Made by a program: the position numbers and the translations under genes. Positions 1 to 12,261 of a stretch of DNA of 64,000 bases are shown here, one piece after another. Below the pieces are notes generated by a model, which saw only the letters and a list, made by a program, of their open reading frames with translations, did not search any database and was not told the origin of the DNA. Every line of letters starts with the position of its first letter. The first letter of the stretch is position 1. The stretch lies in the NCBI GenBank assembly GCA_024741835.1, contig JAENRP010000009.1:1-64000 (forward strand). The letters are read 5' to 3'. The stretch is from Diplocarpon mali (Eukaryota; Ascomycota; Leotiomycetes; Helotiales; Drepanopezizaceae).

Positions 1-1034
1 TTTTTAACGCTCCCCTCGAGAGTCTTCTTCGCCTTGCCTTTACTCAGTGCTCCTAGATTAGTATAATCGCCTACTCCTCCGAGCGAGGCGTATACTCCAA
101 GGGTTGCCTTTAACAAGGAGCTTACAAGGCTTCGCTCCATCAAGCTTAAGAACCAATTGACATAGTGGACCATATCTTTTCCATGCTCCAGACCTAGCTC
201 ATTATCTCTAATAAGCTCTGCCTGGATCTGCTAGGACCAAGTGGGAGCCCAGCGGTGAACCGACTATAGAAACTTCGTAATCGCAAGGGAGCCTTAAACC
301 TCTGGGATTCTATACATTCGTACTTCCCGGTAGATCTCCCTAAAGCTAGCAAGCCAGGTCTTCGGTTCCACTTTACTACTCCTTATTTCAGAGAGCTTAT
401 TATTATAGTCTTCCCGAATTGACTCCGTTATACTAACCTCAAAGGGGGCTAGTTCCCTGCGCAGGTGCTCCACAATCCATTGAATTGACAGTTTCCCCGC
501 TTCCTTGCAGTCATATTATACTGCTCAAAGCAACGTAGGGTGTACTATCTCAGTAATCCAACGGTATAACTGAGTGTAGGAGCTCCTATTCCTTTTCCAC
601 GTTTCTACTATAAGATTGTATTGCATTACCGCCATTTTATACTCCAGCTCCACGTCTTTAGCTATTGTCTTCGCAGGTAGTGGTAGAGCTGGCGTTTGTT
701 AATCAGTAGCTTCCCACTATTGGTACAACTCGTAATAGCTTTGCAATACTCTCTAGTCCCGTCCTTCCACAATTTTTTCAAGCTGCGGCGGTTCTATTTC
801 TAGATCCAGCAGATATAGAGCTTCGTTCTCATAGAGCGGAGCTTGGTTTCCCGTCTCCATAGCATACAGTTCAGGGTTATTAACCTATCTTAGCTTCTCT
901 ATATGCTTCTAGAGGCGCAGAAATTCAGCTTGAAACTCTAGCTTAGCGTACCAAATGCGCCATAACTTCCTATCCTAGAGCATAACTCCACCAGAGCTAA
1001 GCTCCTGAGCTTCTTTTTACTAGTACTCGCTCAT
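1..1034 (-). pseudogene. Decayed Copia-type gag, 5' part of an element cut by the window edge
   Basis: On the minus strand a gag-like frame starts with an ATG at 1034 and can be followed to position 1, broken by many in-frame stops that sit where glutamine or tryptophan would be expected. Readable stretches include WLASFREIYREVRMYRIPEV (about 330-390) and LGLEHGKDMVHYVNWFLSLM (about 140-210), which resemble the helical gag of fungal Ty1/Copia elements. No open frame longer than a few dozen codons survives, so it cannot make protein. The rest of the element (protease, integrase, RT) lies beyond the left edge. It is a different family from the two Copia elements further right. The Copia assignment rests on the gag pattern only. 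Confidence 0.65.
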
Positions 1035-1396
1035 ATTGACTAGGTTGGTAGGGAGTATAGGTCTATTGGTTGGCTAGGAGCGTTAGAACGTCAAGTCAGG
1101 TCGTACAACGCATATAAGCAAGGGAGAATGGATGAAAAATAGTAGTGAAACCTCTCTAAGAAGTCTCTAAACACAGTAGATTTTTGATCGTTTGCTCCTA
1201 AGAGTCGCGAATAGTGCTAATAACTGTCGTACTGTATTTAGAGGTGGATTCTCAGTAGTAGCAGAAGCTTGTAAAATTCTACTCTAACTATATATCTGAG
1301 CTCCCTTTATAGAAGTGCTCCGTGGCCACTTCAGGAGTACATTACATAAGCCAGTCCTCAGATGCCTCAGTGCCTGAGGCTCCTCATGGCGCAACA
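1035..1396 (-). repeat. Presumptive 5' LTR and leader of the left-edge element
   Basis: This stretch lies just upstream (minus sense) of the decayed gag. Read on the minus strand, a plausible LTR start TGTTGCGCC lies at 1396, followed by a TATAAAG box near 1315. It also holds a perfect 7-bp inverted repeat with a 3-base spacer (1364-1380). The partner LTR is outside the window, so neither end can be confirmed. Confidence 0.4.
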
Positions 1397-3743
1397 GTAA
1401 GGTAGGTATGATTCTTGTATTTCTAAGAAGAAAGGACCAACGATGCGGTCTTGCTTATTAAACGGGTAGGTACGTAGGTAGGTGCTTGCTTACCTTAGCT
1501 CGATCTGATACTTCGCTTACATACCTCTCGACCTTACCTATGGGAGGTAACAGGCAGACGCACCGACGTGCCGCCTCTCACTCTCACCTTCACCTTCACC
1601 TTCACCTTCACCTTCACCTTCATCTTGACATCCACCGCCGCCCCTTCGACCACGCGACTCTTGCTGTCGGGCTACAGACAGAGTAGCATTTCAACCGCAT
1701 TCATCTCCGCCGTTTCGCAAGCAAGACAAGCCGGGCCGGCCATGGCCAACTGTGCTAACCATGTTAACAGCGAAATACAGTCCAGCCCAGCCCACGTTGC
1801 CCTATCTACCTACCTGGTCTTGGGAGGTATGAGTCGAAATCGGTCATTCCGTGCTTTGTCACCACTTTCGTGCTCGGCCGAATCAAACCCGCACCGTGCC
1901 GCATTCTGCCACGCTGCATTCCGTCTCTCCTCGTTTCCATTTCATCTCATGTCTCAGGCCCGGCGGAGATATGTTAATAGCGACCTACATCCAGTTGACC
2001 TTGCCTTCGACCTTCTACGGCGTCTGGAAATAAGGAAACATGGAAATAAGCTCAAACCCGGGGCCCGCTAACCACCCTGCTGGTCTTGGCACCTCGTTCA
2101 TCCCCGTCGTTTCCCTTCAACCGACGACGTCGCTCAAATCGATGCCCAAAAACCCTTATTATCTATCCTCTCACCTGCCGTCAACCATTACACGGAATCG
2201 TGCCATTTCGAGCGAGTTATGGCCCGGTGATGCAAGGAAAGATCCACGGCAAGCCACGGACAAGCTCCAAGGGATGACTCCCGTTTTTGGGGTCAACTTA
2301 CCATCTATAGCTAGCTACCCGGGTATATTTCACATATGAGAATAGTCAAGATGTCGCGAATAAGTACCTAGCTACACCCGCTTTAGTGTCCCGTCACATA
2401 TCTGCGCAGGAGGAAGTTCTCGGGCCCTACCTCTGCCTCTGCGTCTCGGCCTCGATTCATGCCAGAAGCAGTGCGACGTTTCGATGCACTGATTCCACTC
2501 ATCTGATATGTATTCTCGCTCCGTCACACAGCGGGGCGAAAACATATCGCCGGTGTCCGTTGGTGGCATTGCAGGCCGCTTACCCTTTTCGTCTCGAAGC
2601 TTGGAGGCTGTATGTGTGGGTATGTTCTTTCGTTGATCTTCTCGCTGTCGCTTCACATCTCCATGCCACGGTGCAAGCATGACAATCCTGGGTCTACATC
2701 GAGGTCTATCCAACCACACGACGAGCTATATCAATCCGAATCGTACAAGCATCTGATAATAACCGATTCGACAAACATGTTGCTCGAGTCAGAAATTTCA
2801 CTCAGCACTTGCTTTCACGCTGGCTCATTAGCCCACTGCATAACAACCCTCATTTAACAGAAGTTCTCTTATTGAAACCCGTTTGCGGGAGATCGTAATT
2901 CGTGAAGACAAAATTCTGACTGCTCCTGCTTACATGTGCATCATTCGTGAACCCCGTTACTAGCGCTTAGTGAGCTGACAACAGCGCGCTGACCAAGAGG
3001 GACCATCATGTACTGTTATCCTCAACGGGCGAGAGCATGACAAACTGGTACCAGAGATAAGAAGATATTTGATTCCGCAAGCTGGTATGGTCATCATCAC
3101 GTGCCGACGGGCTAGTGTCCGGATGAACAGCGACCTTGCTGACAGGAAATCTCGAAATCTATAGTATGAGTTCTAGATGAAAAATGCTATGTTTGTTTTA
3201 AGCTTTGCGTTTGCTGCTCATCTTGCTAGTAGATATTTCACTCCACCTTATCTTTTCATTATTAACATCATGTAAACCCGAGCTCACTTGCTTTGTTGGA
3301 CTTTAGCCTGCGACCCAATATCTTGGGACATCTTGGGGATATGGAGAGGAATCTTAGATGAGCTTTGTGATATTTTTCGCGTCGCAAAGCTAGCTCGGGG
3401 TCATTCATTACACTTCGTCATTCAAGTATTGCAAGCGAGCTGCATGAGGCGAGGCGAGCCTGACCTCTTCTACTTTCCTACGTAGGACGTTACGGATCAA
3501 TTTCACACGGACTTGGGTCAGAAGTTTACATGTTGGCAGCTCTGAGTAGTGCTTTATCAATAAGAAAAGACGTGCTGCGCATGGAGGGGTATAAATTCTA
3601 TCAAAGCTTCGTTCCAAGGACCCAAGCGAACCACTTCAAAGCATAAACCACTGTAGCAGATCAGAATATCCCATTCCCGCCCGCCTACCACTCGATTCAT
3701 CTTACAGCCATCATATCATATATATTTCATCCTCATCACCCTG
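1397..3743. other. Gene-free intergenic stretch
   Basis: No frame here shows a recognisable domain, credible splice pattern or sustained coding bias. The only clear structure is a CACCTT hexamer run (1585-1622). The right part holds the downstream region of the minus-strand gene that ends at 3744. Confidence 0.6.
1585..1622. repeat. (CACCTT)n microsatellite
   Basis: About six tandem copies of the hexamer CACCTT. Short frames across it encode Leu-His or Thr-Phe repeats, which are artefacts of the hexamer. Confidence 0.9.
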
Positions 3744-4464
3744 TTACGAGTTTTGCTTCTTGATATCGTGCTCAGCGCCCCGCTGTTGTGTCTTGCCGAC
3801 ATCATGTTGCTCCTGAGCCTTCAGCTGCGCATCCCGATCACCAGTAATGCCCGCGACCGCGCCGCCGACCGCACCGCTGACGCGGTTGCTGATGCCAGAT
3901 CCGAGGTCGCTGAGTTGGCCTTGTGCTTCTTGACCCTTGCCCTCAGCGTTCTGCTGCGCACCGTTCTTCTTCAAACTCTTGTTACCACGATTTTGTCAGC
4001 TTCAATTAATGTCCTCTGGTGCTATTGTTCTTGATGGGGATTATACAGTAGACGTGGAGTATAGGTTGGTGTACACGCGAGGGGAAAGACGTACCTCGTT
4101 CCCAATGAGTCCGCCGACTGCTTCCTTTGCAGATCCAACGGTCTGGTTCCAGCTGCCTTGGGTACGGTTCGGGTCATCCTTAGTGACGGCACCCGAGGAG
4201 GAGGCAGTGAGATTTCCGGCCTTCAGCGTTGCCTGAGAGGCGTCGTGCTCAAGGTCGGCCTTGGTCTTCTTGGCCTCCCCGGCATTCTGTTTTGAGCACG
4301 TTAGACTCGAGACTCGCACGGCAGGAGCCTGGGAACCGAGGAAAGATGAGTCTGGGATGTACCTGTTCAGAGGTATTGCCAGTCAAGCTTCCCAAAGCAG
4401 ACTGGACTGCTCCTGTAGCAGAGTCGACGTACGACTGAAGGGTGGAAGTGTTCTTGTCAGACAT
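3744..4464 (-). CDS. CsbD-like / mismatched-base and cruciform DNA recognition (Hmp1-type) small stress protein
   Basis: Three exons, complement(3744-3977, 4095-4286, 4363-4464), give 175 residues. Both introns are phase 0 with GTACxT donors and AG acceptors. The start at 4464 begins MSDKNTSTLQSYVDSATGAV, as in Aspergillus homologues. Two repeats follow: a first GEAKK segment, then a SSSGAVTKDDPNRTQGSWNQ core (residues about 55-75), then a second QQNAEGKGQEAQGQL unit with an Ala/Gly-rich amphipathic stretch. It is hydrophilic, with no signal peptide or membrane segment. Fungal relatives are annotated as mismatched-base-pair and cruciform DNA recognition proteins after Ustilago Hmp1, and belong to the CsbD-like group, which in bacteria is a general-stress protein. 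The real biochemical role is unsettled. Three CCCCT stress elements lie upstream. Homology is sure, function is inferred. Confidence 0.88.
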
Positions 4465-4494
4465 TTTTGCGAGAGGGAGTTTTTTTTTTCCAGG

Positions 4495-4709
4495 AGGGGC
4501 TCTGTAATGGAATAATCGATCGAGCTGTGTGATGATTTCTCAGGAGGACTATTTTCTAACGCAAGAGTAAAGTCAGTGTTCGGGGCGTTCTTTATGTATT
4601 TACTGCATGTGGCAAGCTCGAATACAGGGAAAAAGTCAACAAACGACCCCTCTATGACATCATGCTGGGACCTCGAAGAAAAAAAAGCCACTTCTGCGAC
4701 ATCTCCCCT
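4495..4709 (-). promoter_or_regulatory. Upstream region with three STRE-type CCCCT motifs
   Basis: Within 250 bp upstream of the CsbD-like start are CCCCT/AGGGG pentamers at 4495-4499 (reads CCCCT on the gene strand), 4647-4651 and 4705-4709. In yeast CCCCT is the Msn2/Msn4 stress element. Use of these sites here is an inference consistent with the stress-protein family. The 531 bp between the two genes (4465-4995) hold no other gene. Confidence 0.4.
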
Positions 4710-4995
4710 GGAATGTGCGCAGAGGGCGGGCTGCGTCATATTGTCTCTCTTCTGCTGAGTCTGCTTTTTCTTTTTCTGACAACGCTCGTGGGCTCGTGGT
4801 GACATAGGTGGGGTGTTCTCGGGTCGCATGATGAGGGGTTACTCTTGCGCGTTGTCTTGGAAATCGCAAAACTACCCAGCTAACATATACTGCAATATGG
4901 ATATCTATCAGCTGCGCACCCGCAGCTAGCTGTTTACCAGTTCTCTAAACCTATATGCTCTCACAAAATATCTAAATCTAAGTAACTGTCACTCA

Positions 4996-6410
4996 CTACC
5001 GAGTAGAATCATCCAAAAGCATGCCCCCAACCCCAGAATCAAACCTCGTCCTCCCAGGGATCTTCACCCCATCCGGCGATTCCTTCTGCACCCTCCTATA
5101 CTTCTCCTCATCCCACATCCATACTCCAACATGAGCACCCATGTCCGCCTTAAAACCCGTATCTTTGATCCCCTCGGCTAGCTTCTCAGCCACGAAATCT
5201 CTACCCATCTTCGAGAAATACCGCCTCGGAAACTCCTTCCCCTCGGCTCTCTCTCGTTTTCGCATCTCCCTCTGCTCGTTCTCAATCCTTGACTTCTCTT
5301 GTCCGATGGCGAAGATATCGCCCCGCTCTATGCCGTCAACTACATGTCGCCATGCCCGCCGTGACTCCAGAGGGTGCTGTTTCTCGATGGGCGCGACCGT
5401 CAACGGTGTCTTGGATAATGTGCTGGCATCGCACTTCTCAATGATCTCCAGCGTAGCCCTTTTCTTGACTGTGTATTCCCCGCTCCATTGGCCTTCAGCG
5501 GTGTACAGGGGTTCTGTCTCTTGACCGTCATGGTATAATTTTGCAACAAAGGAATTGCGTTTCCCACTAAGCCAGCCCTTGCATGAATATTGTATCTTTG
5601 CCGTGTAGCCCGAGGAGCTGCGAATATAGGACGTGCCGCTAAGCTCGGGAGCCAGAGAGCCTGTCATTATTCCTTCGATGTGTATCTTAGGCATCGTTAT
5701 CAAGTAGTCCTCGTCGAAATCGTCTAGGTGGAGAATAGAGTAGCCTTTGCGGTCGATGTGCACTGTTGTGGAAAAAGAAGCTTTGGGCGCAACATACCCG
5801 GCCAGCTGTGATCGTCAGCTTGCTCCCCGGGGACACAGAAAAGAGAATGCATACCCGGACTCCATGTGCATCATTCCAAATGTTACAGGCAGTAATCGGG
5901 GGGTGGTGACTGCACCCCATCAGCACCATTCCCGCCGCTCGCCCCAGCTAGCAACCCCTCACCTAACTTGCTCTGCGACCAGATTCGTCGTACCCGCCTC
6001 GTCAACCCATTTCCCCAAGAAAAGCTCGCCCAGGAAAGGGTTCAAAGGCTTCATCCGTTTCCTCTTCCCATTTGCGTCCTTGTTGTTGTGCTGCTCCTTT
6101 AACGTACTCAGAAACCACTTCAGCACCAACAATGCGCGCTTCTCTGGATCTGGCTCGCGGGCCGGCGCGACAAAGAGAGATGGGTGCTCGGCCCAGTACG
6201 CTGAAAATTCGACGATCGATTGGGATGAGAGGAGGAAGGGAGGTGCTGTGAGGGATGCCAGGTCTCCCTTGAACGAGGCGAGGGACTTGAATCCTGTCAG
6301 TCGCTGCTTGGCGGATCTGGATTGTGGCTTCGAGAAACGTGCCCAGGGTGACCAACCTTGAGGAAAGAGAAGAACGCACCCTTCTGCTGCGGAGGAAGCT
6401 GCTCAGACAT
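4996..6410 (-). CDS. kes1: Oxysterol-binding protein, Osh4/Kes1 type
   Basis: Four exons, complement(4996-5805, 5855-5909, 5963-6303, 6357-6410), give 419 residues, the usual size for the lidded sterol/PI4P exchangers without PH or ankyrin domains. Start at 6410 (MSEQLPPQQKGAFFSFLK). The domain runs nearly full length: SLTAPPFLL near residue 35, YWAEHP, NPFLGELFLGKW near 115, then the family signature EQVSHHPP at 129-136, whose two His bind the PI4P headgroup. An intron splits the signature inside the Ser codon, so no single frame shows it. The C-terminal region has the Glu/Arg-rich REMRKRERAEGKEFPRRYF helix. These proteins move ergosterol and PI4P between membranes in the cytosol. The first intron is uncertain: donor after AAG at 6357 with acceptor 6304 is in frame, but donor 6352 with acceptor 6294 also works. 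Confidence 0.93.
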
Positions 6411-7140
6411 TATGATTTTTGTACAGTCTCAATCAAAATATCTCTCTATGCGGAGCTGGACCAAGAAGCAACGAGAATTGGACGGCATGAAAGGAAAAGT
6501 TGCAGAGACAAATGTACTTTGCGGTAAGGCACGTACTTGTATCATAATACTGTTCTCCATGCGTCAATCCGACCCGGGAGTTCTCGTCTCCTAGTCTCTG
6601 TCTGGTCTCGACCTCCGAGACGATGATAGTATCATCTTAGCGCTGCAGCATGCATTAGCTGCTCTAACCTTAAACTGATCGCATGTGAAAAATGGCAAAA
6701 GAAAGATATCACCTGTGGGCGGAAGAGGTTGAATGCAGCTGTTCGGTGAAGGAGCAATGATTGTGGGATTTTTTCTTCTTTCTTTTTTCTCTTCCCCGTT
6801 TCTTTCTTCTTCGCAATGATGTTGTCACAAGATGAAATTTGATGCGGGAATTGAGTGACCGTACTAGTTAGTATCTTAGATTGGGTGGGCCCGGAAGAGT
6901 CCAAAAAGCTTCGACGTGGTACGTCTGTACCGATAATTTCGATGCAATGCGACGAATGAGAAAGGATGTAAGCTGAGAAAATGAAGAGTCGTCAAGTGAA
7001 TAGTCTATTAACAGTCTGGGTATCTAGTAACTACAAAGTCTGATCCGCCTGCGAATGTCAATCAATCCTTATAGAATCCAATTCTTGGACCCCAGCTCCT
7101 CCATCCAAAGCTCAGAGTTAGAGCACGATGTTTGCTTCAC
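6411..7140. other. Intergenic, presumed kes1 promoter
   Basis: 730 bp between the kes1 start and the stop of the next minus-strand gene. No supported frame. It contains pyrimidine- and A-rich tracts (about 6770-6820) as in many fungal promoters. Confidence 0.6.
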
Positions 7141-7710
7141 TCAAAACATCATGCCTGCATGGACTTCTTCGCTCCTCCTCCGCTCGCAGCTTCTTGTCTT
7201 TGAGACCTTCAACTCCCTCTCCGCATCCATCAGCCGCGACTGAACCCACATCCGGTACCTGTTATCGTTCCTGACGCTCTCGCAATTCAGCAGCTCGGTC
7301 AGCGTCTGCTTGATTGCCAAGTTCACGTCCTTGAGCTTGTTCTCGTCTTCGTCGATCTCGCCCAGGATGGACGACTCGTCGACGACCGAGGGAAGAGAGG
7401 ATCGTCTCTGACGCAGCGGCGGGCGTTGAGTGCATCTGGACACGCTGCCACCGCGTTGGTGGTGGGGAGGTCCGTGGTCTATGATGGCATGTGGTGGTTG
7501 CGATGGTGACAAGGGCATCCCGTCGGATCCGGGAGAGGATATCGATGGGAAACGAGAGCGAGAGGGAGAGCGGCTTGGTGATGTCACAGCCGACGAGAAA
7601 GAAGTGGTGATCTGGCTGAGGTGCTTCTGAAGCGCATCATGTTGGGAGTGGAGGAGGAGGTACTTCTGGAGAGCAAAAGCTTTCTCGGGTGATTTCTGGG
7701 ACGTGTTCAT
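7141..7710 (-). CDS. Conserved fungal protein of unknown function, coiled coil
   Basis: Single exon of 189 residues starting at 7710 (MNTSQKSPEKAFALQKYLLL). Three parts are visible: an N-terminal helical segment (residues 5-40) rich in Gln, His and Leu; a Ser/Pro/Arg-rich linker with SPSRSPSRSR (about 44-53) and an HHQR patch; and a C-terminal helix (about 115-178) containing GEIDEDENKLKDVNLAIKQ and ending in a basic ERRRSEEVH tail. There is no signal peptide, membrane segment or catalytic motif. The first helix resembles small conserved ascomycete proteins that lack a named domain. The stop at 7141 and the even frame over 570 bp support a real gene. Function not assigned. Confidence 0.75.
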   Translation of the reverse strand: MNTSQKSPEKAFALQKYLLLHSQHDALQKHLSQITTSFSSAVTSPSRSPSRSRFPSISSPGSDGMPLSPSQPPHAIIDHGPPHHQRGGSVSRCTQRPPLRQRRSSLPSVVDESSILGEIDEDENKLKDVNLAIKQTLTELLNCESVRNDNRYRMWVQSRLMDAERELKVSKTRSCERRRSEEVHAGMMF

Positions 7711-9700
7711 CTTGAACTGAACTGTGTTTGCTTGCGGATGATCAGGTGGTAGTTGTTGCTGCTGCTGCTGTAGGGTTTGGACGATTTGTCTTGCAAGGCG
7801 TTACTATCGAAACCATGAGTTCCTTTCGGTGAGTGTCGAGGAAGGAGTAACTGGGGGAGATCTTTGCTTGTTTTGAAGAGAGAGGGTTCCGATATGATGC
7901 GGAAGTTGCGAGCGCAGGATTGTCTGAAGAGATGATGGACCAAAGGAGAGACGTCCATACATGTAGGTGTAATATATGTCACCTCACAAGACAAGGCATG
8001 GCATGGCATAGCATAGCATGACATCAAGTTTGACCGGACCTTTTCGCGTGGGTGGATACGAGTACCTCAGCCATGCTTCGCGCGTTGCATTGGAGATGTG
8101 GTTGAACCTTGATTCCAGTCCGATCATTGGTCGATGGTCCAGATTCCAGAGCGACCATCTCATCGACCCGAAGGCCCACGAGATATCGATATCCCTCTGC
8201 AGGTGAAACCGCTCCAAAAGCATGGAACCTCGACAGGGTGCAGGGGGAGAAAAGTTCTTTGTGGGTGGAAGCTGTGGCGGTGGTGGCGGTGTGGGGGTGT
8301 GGCGCGTCCTCCACCTTATCTGCTTCTGCACAGCACAGGAGTATTCCAGGGTTTTGGGAAACTTGGAAACCCCCATCGTTCGAATCCCACAACTCTCTGG
8401 ATTCTCCGTCGCGACTCAGCTGCATCTTCCACGAATGATCAGCTCAGGCGACTTGGTTGGCACCATGGTGCTCGTATCGTCTTGAACTGATCTATCGAAG
8501 TCTCAGACGTCGCAGCTCCACCGCTAGCTAATAAATGGCGATCTTCCTCCAGGATCGATGGGCGATAAGGAAAGGATCCCACACCTATTGCCGACCTGTA
8601 GGTACTTTCACACTACTTGCTACGAAGAAGTTCCTGAAGGATATAGGCAGGCACCACAACTCTTACTCGCGATAACTCGACGCATGCGAGGCTGCATTGT
8701 GGAATTACCTTCACGGCTTCGTGTGGGAGTGCTCCGTACGCAGGAGGTTATGACCTGTCAAAGAAAGACTCTCTCTTGTGACATCGACATCTTGGTGTGC
8801 CTGCGTCGTGGCAGCTCTTCAGTCCAACCGCTTGGACTCGTGCTCTCTGCGCCGTCAATACGGCCTTTGGGCTTTGGGTTCGGAGCCATCAGCCGCATGA
8901 GAATCACTGGATACGAGTAGGTCTGGGTGGCTGCATGGAATCGGCTACGCTGGGACTCGGGGCCTATTGGACGGGCTTGGATCTTCCATCCCGTGTGTGC
9001 TTACTAGCTAACTAAATCCTTGAGACTCAGTGCACTTAGTTGCCTTTGTCGCCTACTGCTTGACCGTTTTTTTTTTTAGTTCGTCGAAGAAAGAGTGTAT
9101 CTCCTTGTTTGAGATGGAATATACACGCGAAAGAAAGAAAGGAGCAGCCTCGATGGTGTGATACATCGTGAGATTTCGATTACCATTCACTGTCCTCGAG
9201 TTCAGATTCAAAGCTGCCATATCACAGTCACACAAGCATGCGCTCTACTCTCACAACTACTTGCCCTTTATTCGGCCCCGGACACATCTTCTAATTCTGC
9301 ACACGGCTGCAACCAACAATTTGGTCAGCCCACGGTCTCAATTTACCCTCGATTACATTACATTCCATGCTGCTTCCTGTTCTATCCATGCAATACATCG
9401 AGATTCTCCGGATGGAACCAGCACGCTGCCAAGGAGCTCGAAACAACGAAACAAGAACACGATATTTCATCTTCAGAGACTCCAAACACAAGCTGGAATG
9501 CTGGAAACAACAGGCTACGAGAGTTTGGGATGAGTCAGAGGCACGCATAAAACTCCCGGGGCAGGGGTCTCCGAACGGATTGCTCTTCTGGAGGGTTAGA
9601 TTCCATGATCAGAGTGATGTGAGATCGACTTGCTCTGAATCTTTTCGCAAGGCTCTGTAGCAAGGCGCCCCTATCTTCATTGCTCCGAGGCCCAGTTAGC
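7711..9700. other. Gene-free stretch upstream of the coiled-coil gene
   Basis: Balanced base composition but only short overlapping frames with no domain, no consistent splice pattern and no support on either strand. A CAG/CTG-type trinucleotide run (about 7757-7770) lies close upstream of the gene on the left. It may hold a non-coding transcript or a decayed gene, but nothing shows it. Confidence 0.5.
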
Positions 9701-11394
9701 GATAACAATGATCACAATGAGAATATTGTAGTCAGCAGCAGGATCAGCAGCTAGACAGCTAGAGCAGTTCTAGAATCCACAAGATACTAGCAACCCTAGG
9801 CGGCCCAGCGTCAAAGAATGACACAACCGCAGCACGCTCGGCCGCACAGTGTTTCGGAACCAGCAGCACTAAAAATGAGGGGATGTTTGGCCCAGTACTT
9901 GGCAGCGGGGGCGGGTCTTAGGATCTTATACAAGCTCAACATGCCTTTAAGGTAGCCAGTAAGTACTATCCAGCTCACAGGCGGTTAAGTTCAGATGCTA
10001 CAAACTGTGTCGCTTGTTTTCTACCTTCATTGGGGTACAACACTTTCAAGCTGGGAGCAGCTAGTCGCCTTGGTATTCTACACGACGGGAAATTCACATG
10101 TAGAAAATTTAAAGTTTGAAAATTGCGGTAAGTCTCAATCGCTGTGAGGCTAGCATGCTAAAGTACTCTAGGTTGCAGACACTATTCCCTATAAAACTAG
10201 AATTTATTATACTCTATTTTAATAACGTATCTTGCCAGGACCTTGCCGAGATAAACAAATAGCACACAAGGTGATGCGAGCTTTTCTCCGCAATAGTAGC
10301 TACTATATTAGTAGCAATAGGCCCGAATTCGCATTATGCAGTAGTTATCATAACAACTTTCCGAAAAAGCTTCGCCAAGCGGGGTGGTTCTCGGCTCCCT
10401 ACCCCGCACAAGCCTGCTCTACATAGACTGAGTTTAATAATAAAGCAAAATAGATATTTTGAGGGCCGAAAGTTCAACTCCGTACGCGGGGTTTAGGTTC
10501 GCACAAATCCCGCGCGAAGGTGGCTTCAAGTTCCTTCTATGTACTGCTTTCTATGGAACAAATAGCTTTATAGATGAATACACTTAGTTTACTAGAAGGC
10601 GCAGGGCTTGGTCCTCATATTCTATATACTATGTATCCCTGGAATCTAATTCTATTGGGACTTTCTTGTTCTAGCGCGTGGTTGGGGGTTTGATTTGATT
10701 GTAAACAAGCAGATACAGAGCGAGAAACATGTCTCCTATGGACACCGCCGACAACAAACGGCTTGCAAAGCCGTACTCCTACCGTTTCACGGTTTCGTTT
10801 AGAAACGTCTGATGATGGCTTGTGATTATTTGAAATAGCTGATTGGAGGCGTATGTTAAATCGCTTATATGTATGTGAACTTCTGTAGTTTGATATAACT
10901 CATATAATACGCTCCCGATTTTTGTCTTTTACAGCTAAGAACCACTGGCCTTGCAAATTTTACCTACAGGCATTAGATTACTTCAACATATCGCAATTAA
11001 CTACTTACTAAAGACTGCCGTAAGTGTATTACTTTGGCAACTCTAAATATATATTTCTATAATCAGAGTGATACTAGGAAAACAGGATAGAAGTGTATAT
11101 TTAAGAAATGAATTGAGTATTTAGTAATTAAGGGTGATGATTTTCTGTTTTCTCTCCAGCTATACGGAATAAGAAGGCATTGATAGAAAGAGTCAAAGTC
11201 AAGAGAACTTATAGGAAGGTGTCTTAACAATGATTAGTCTCATCCTTACGAATTAAAACTTTTATTTTCTGCCGGGCGTAGGGCTGGGGCGATACTAGCT
11301 AATTCTATCAAAGAGGTACTTAATTTATTTTATATGACTCCGGATTAAGCCTTTAAAAGCCTTATATCCGTGCGATATATTGCCTAGGCTTAAC

Positions 11395-11960
11395 TAGCAA
11401 CCTTGTACGCAGGGATACGACGACTTAACACTTATACGTGGTATCTCCTAGGAACCTGCAGTTTCTTTAGATTCTTTTTGAAGAGTCTGCAGAGCCGAGA
11501 TAAATTCCTTTCAAGTACGAAAAAGTCAATCACTAAGTCGAATAAAGCTAGCACTTTTCGAGAGCTTTGGAACAAAAAAACTTCATACTATCTCTATGAT
11601 CAATACCCTCTACTTTTGACTTTTACTTGCGCACTCCGGGATTGTTCAATTATATATCTGCGACTAGAGGAAGGCTTGAGAAAGGATTTAAACTGGAGAA
11701 AGGCAAGTTATAGTATATAAGAAGGAGGGAGGAATAGGATATATTTCAAAAAAAAAATCAAGTCCATAAGAAGGGTTGGGATTAAGAGCTACCGCCTACT
11801 AGTAAGACGCTTGATAGAGTCAGATAAAAAGCTGCTATTAGCGTAAAGACTTATCCTAGAATAGAGAACCTCAGGCGACTCTATTTGTTAAAGCACCTTT
11901 AAAGAATATACCCGCCCAAGACTCATATGAAACAACTATTAACCAAGGTATAGGTTAGAA
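11395..11960 (-). repeat. Repeat family R1, copy 1 (inverted)
   Basis: Reads, in reverse orientation, as a diverged copy of the segments at 13975-14600 and 15190-15790. Shared landmarks are a CTGCAG-adjacent stretch (11455-11500), the GTCGAATAAAGCTAG block (about 11537-11552) and a YRCCTTGGTTRATAG block near 11940. Decayed throughout. Confidence 0.6.
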
Positions 11961-12261
11961 TATTGTGTAAGGAATCGGGATTCATAGGTATAAATGGCTG
12001 AATAGTGACTTGCAAGGATTTTTCTATACTAGTTTTCTCCTTATTCTTAATCCATCTACAGTGTTTCCTATTTGTGCTATCTAGTTTAGAATTAATAAAG
12101 CATATTAAAAGGGAGAAACCCCTCTTGTATATAGCTATAAAAGAACATTCTCGAAAAGGCTATTTATTGACCTTGCAACTAAGTAATAAACCCAAGGGGT
12201 GCGTAGGCCTCACGTGTAGACAGAGCGTTTTCGGGGTCGTCACTAGCATTGGATGACTCGA

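Noticed and set aside
1568..2071. 167-codon frame starting in the CACCTT repeat
   Set aside because: The N-terminus is just the hexamer read as Thr-Phe; the rest has no coding character.
8376..8395. GTTCGAATCCCAC resembling a tRNA T-loop
   Set aside because: No A-box or foldable acceptor and anticodon arms at the right distance on either strand.
10440..10530. Possible solo LTR or RNA gene around a CG-containing segment
   Set aside because: No partner repeat, no box elements, no fold seen by eye.
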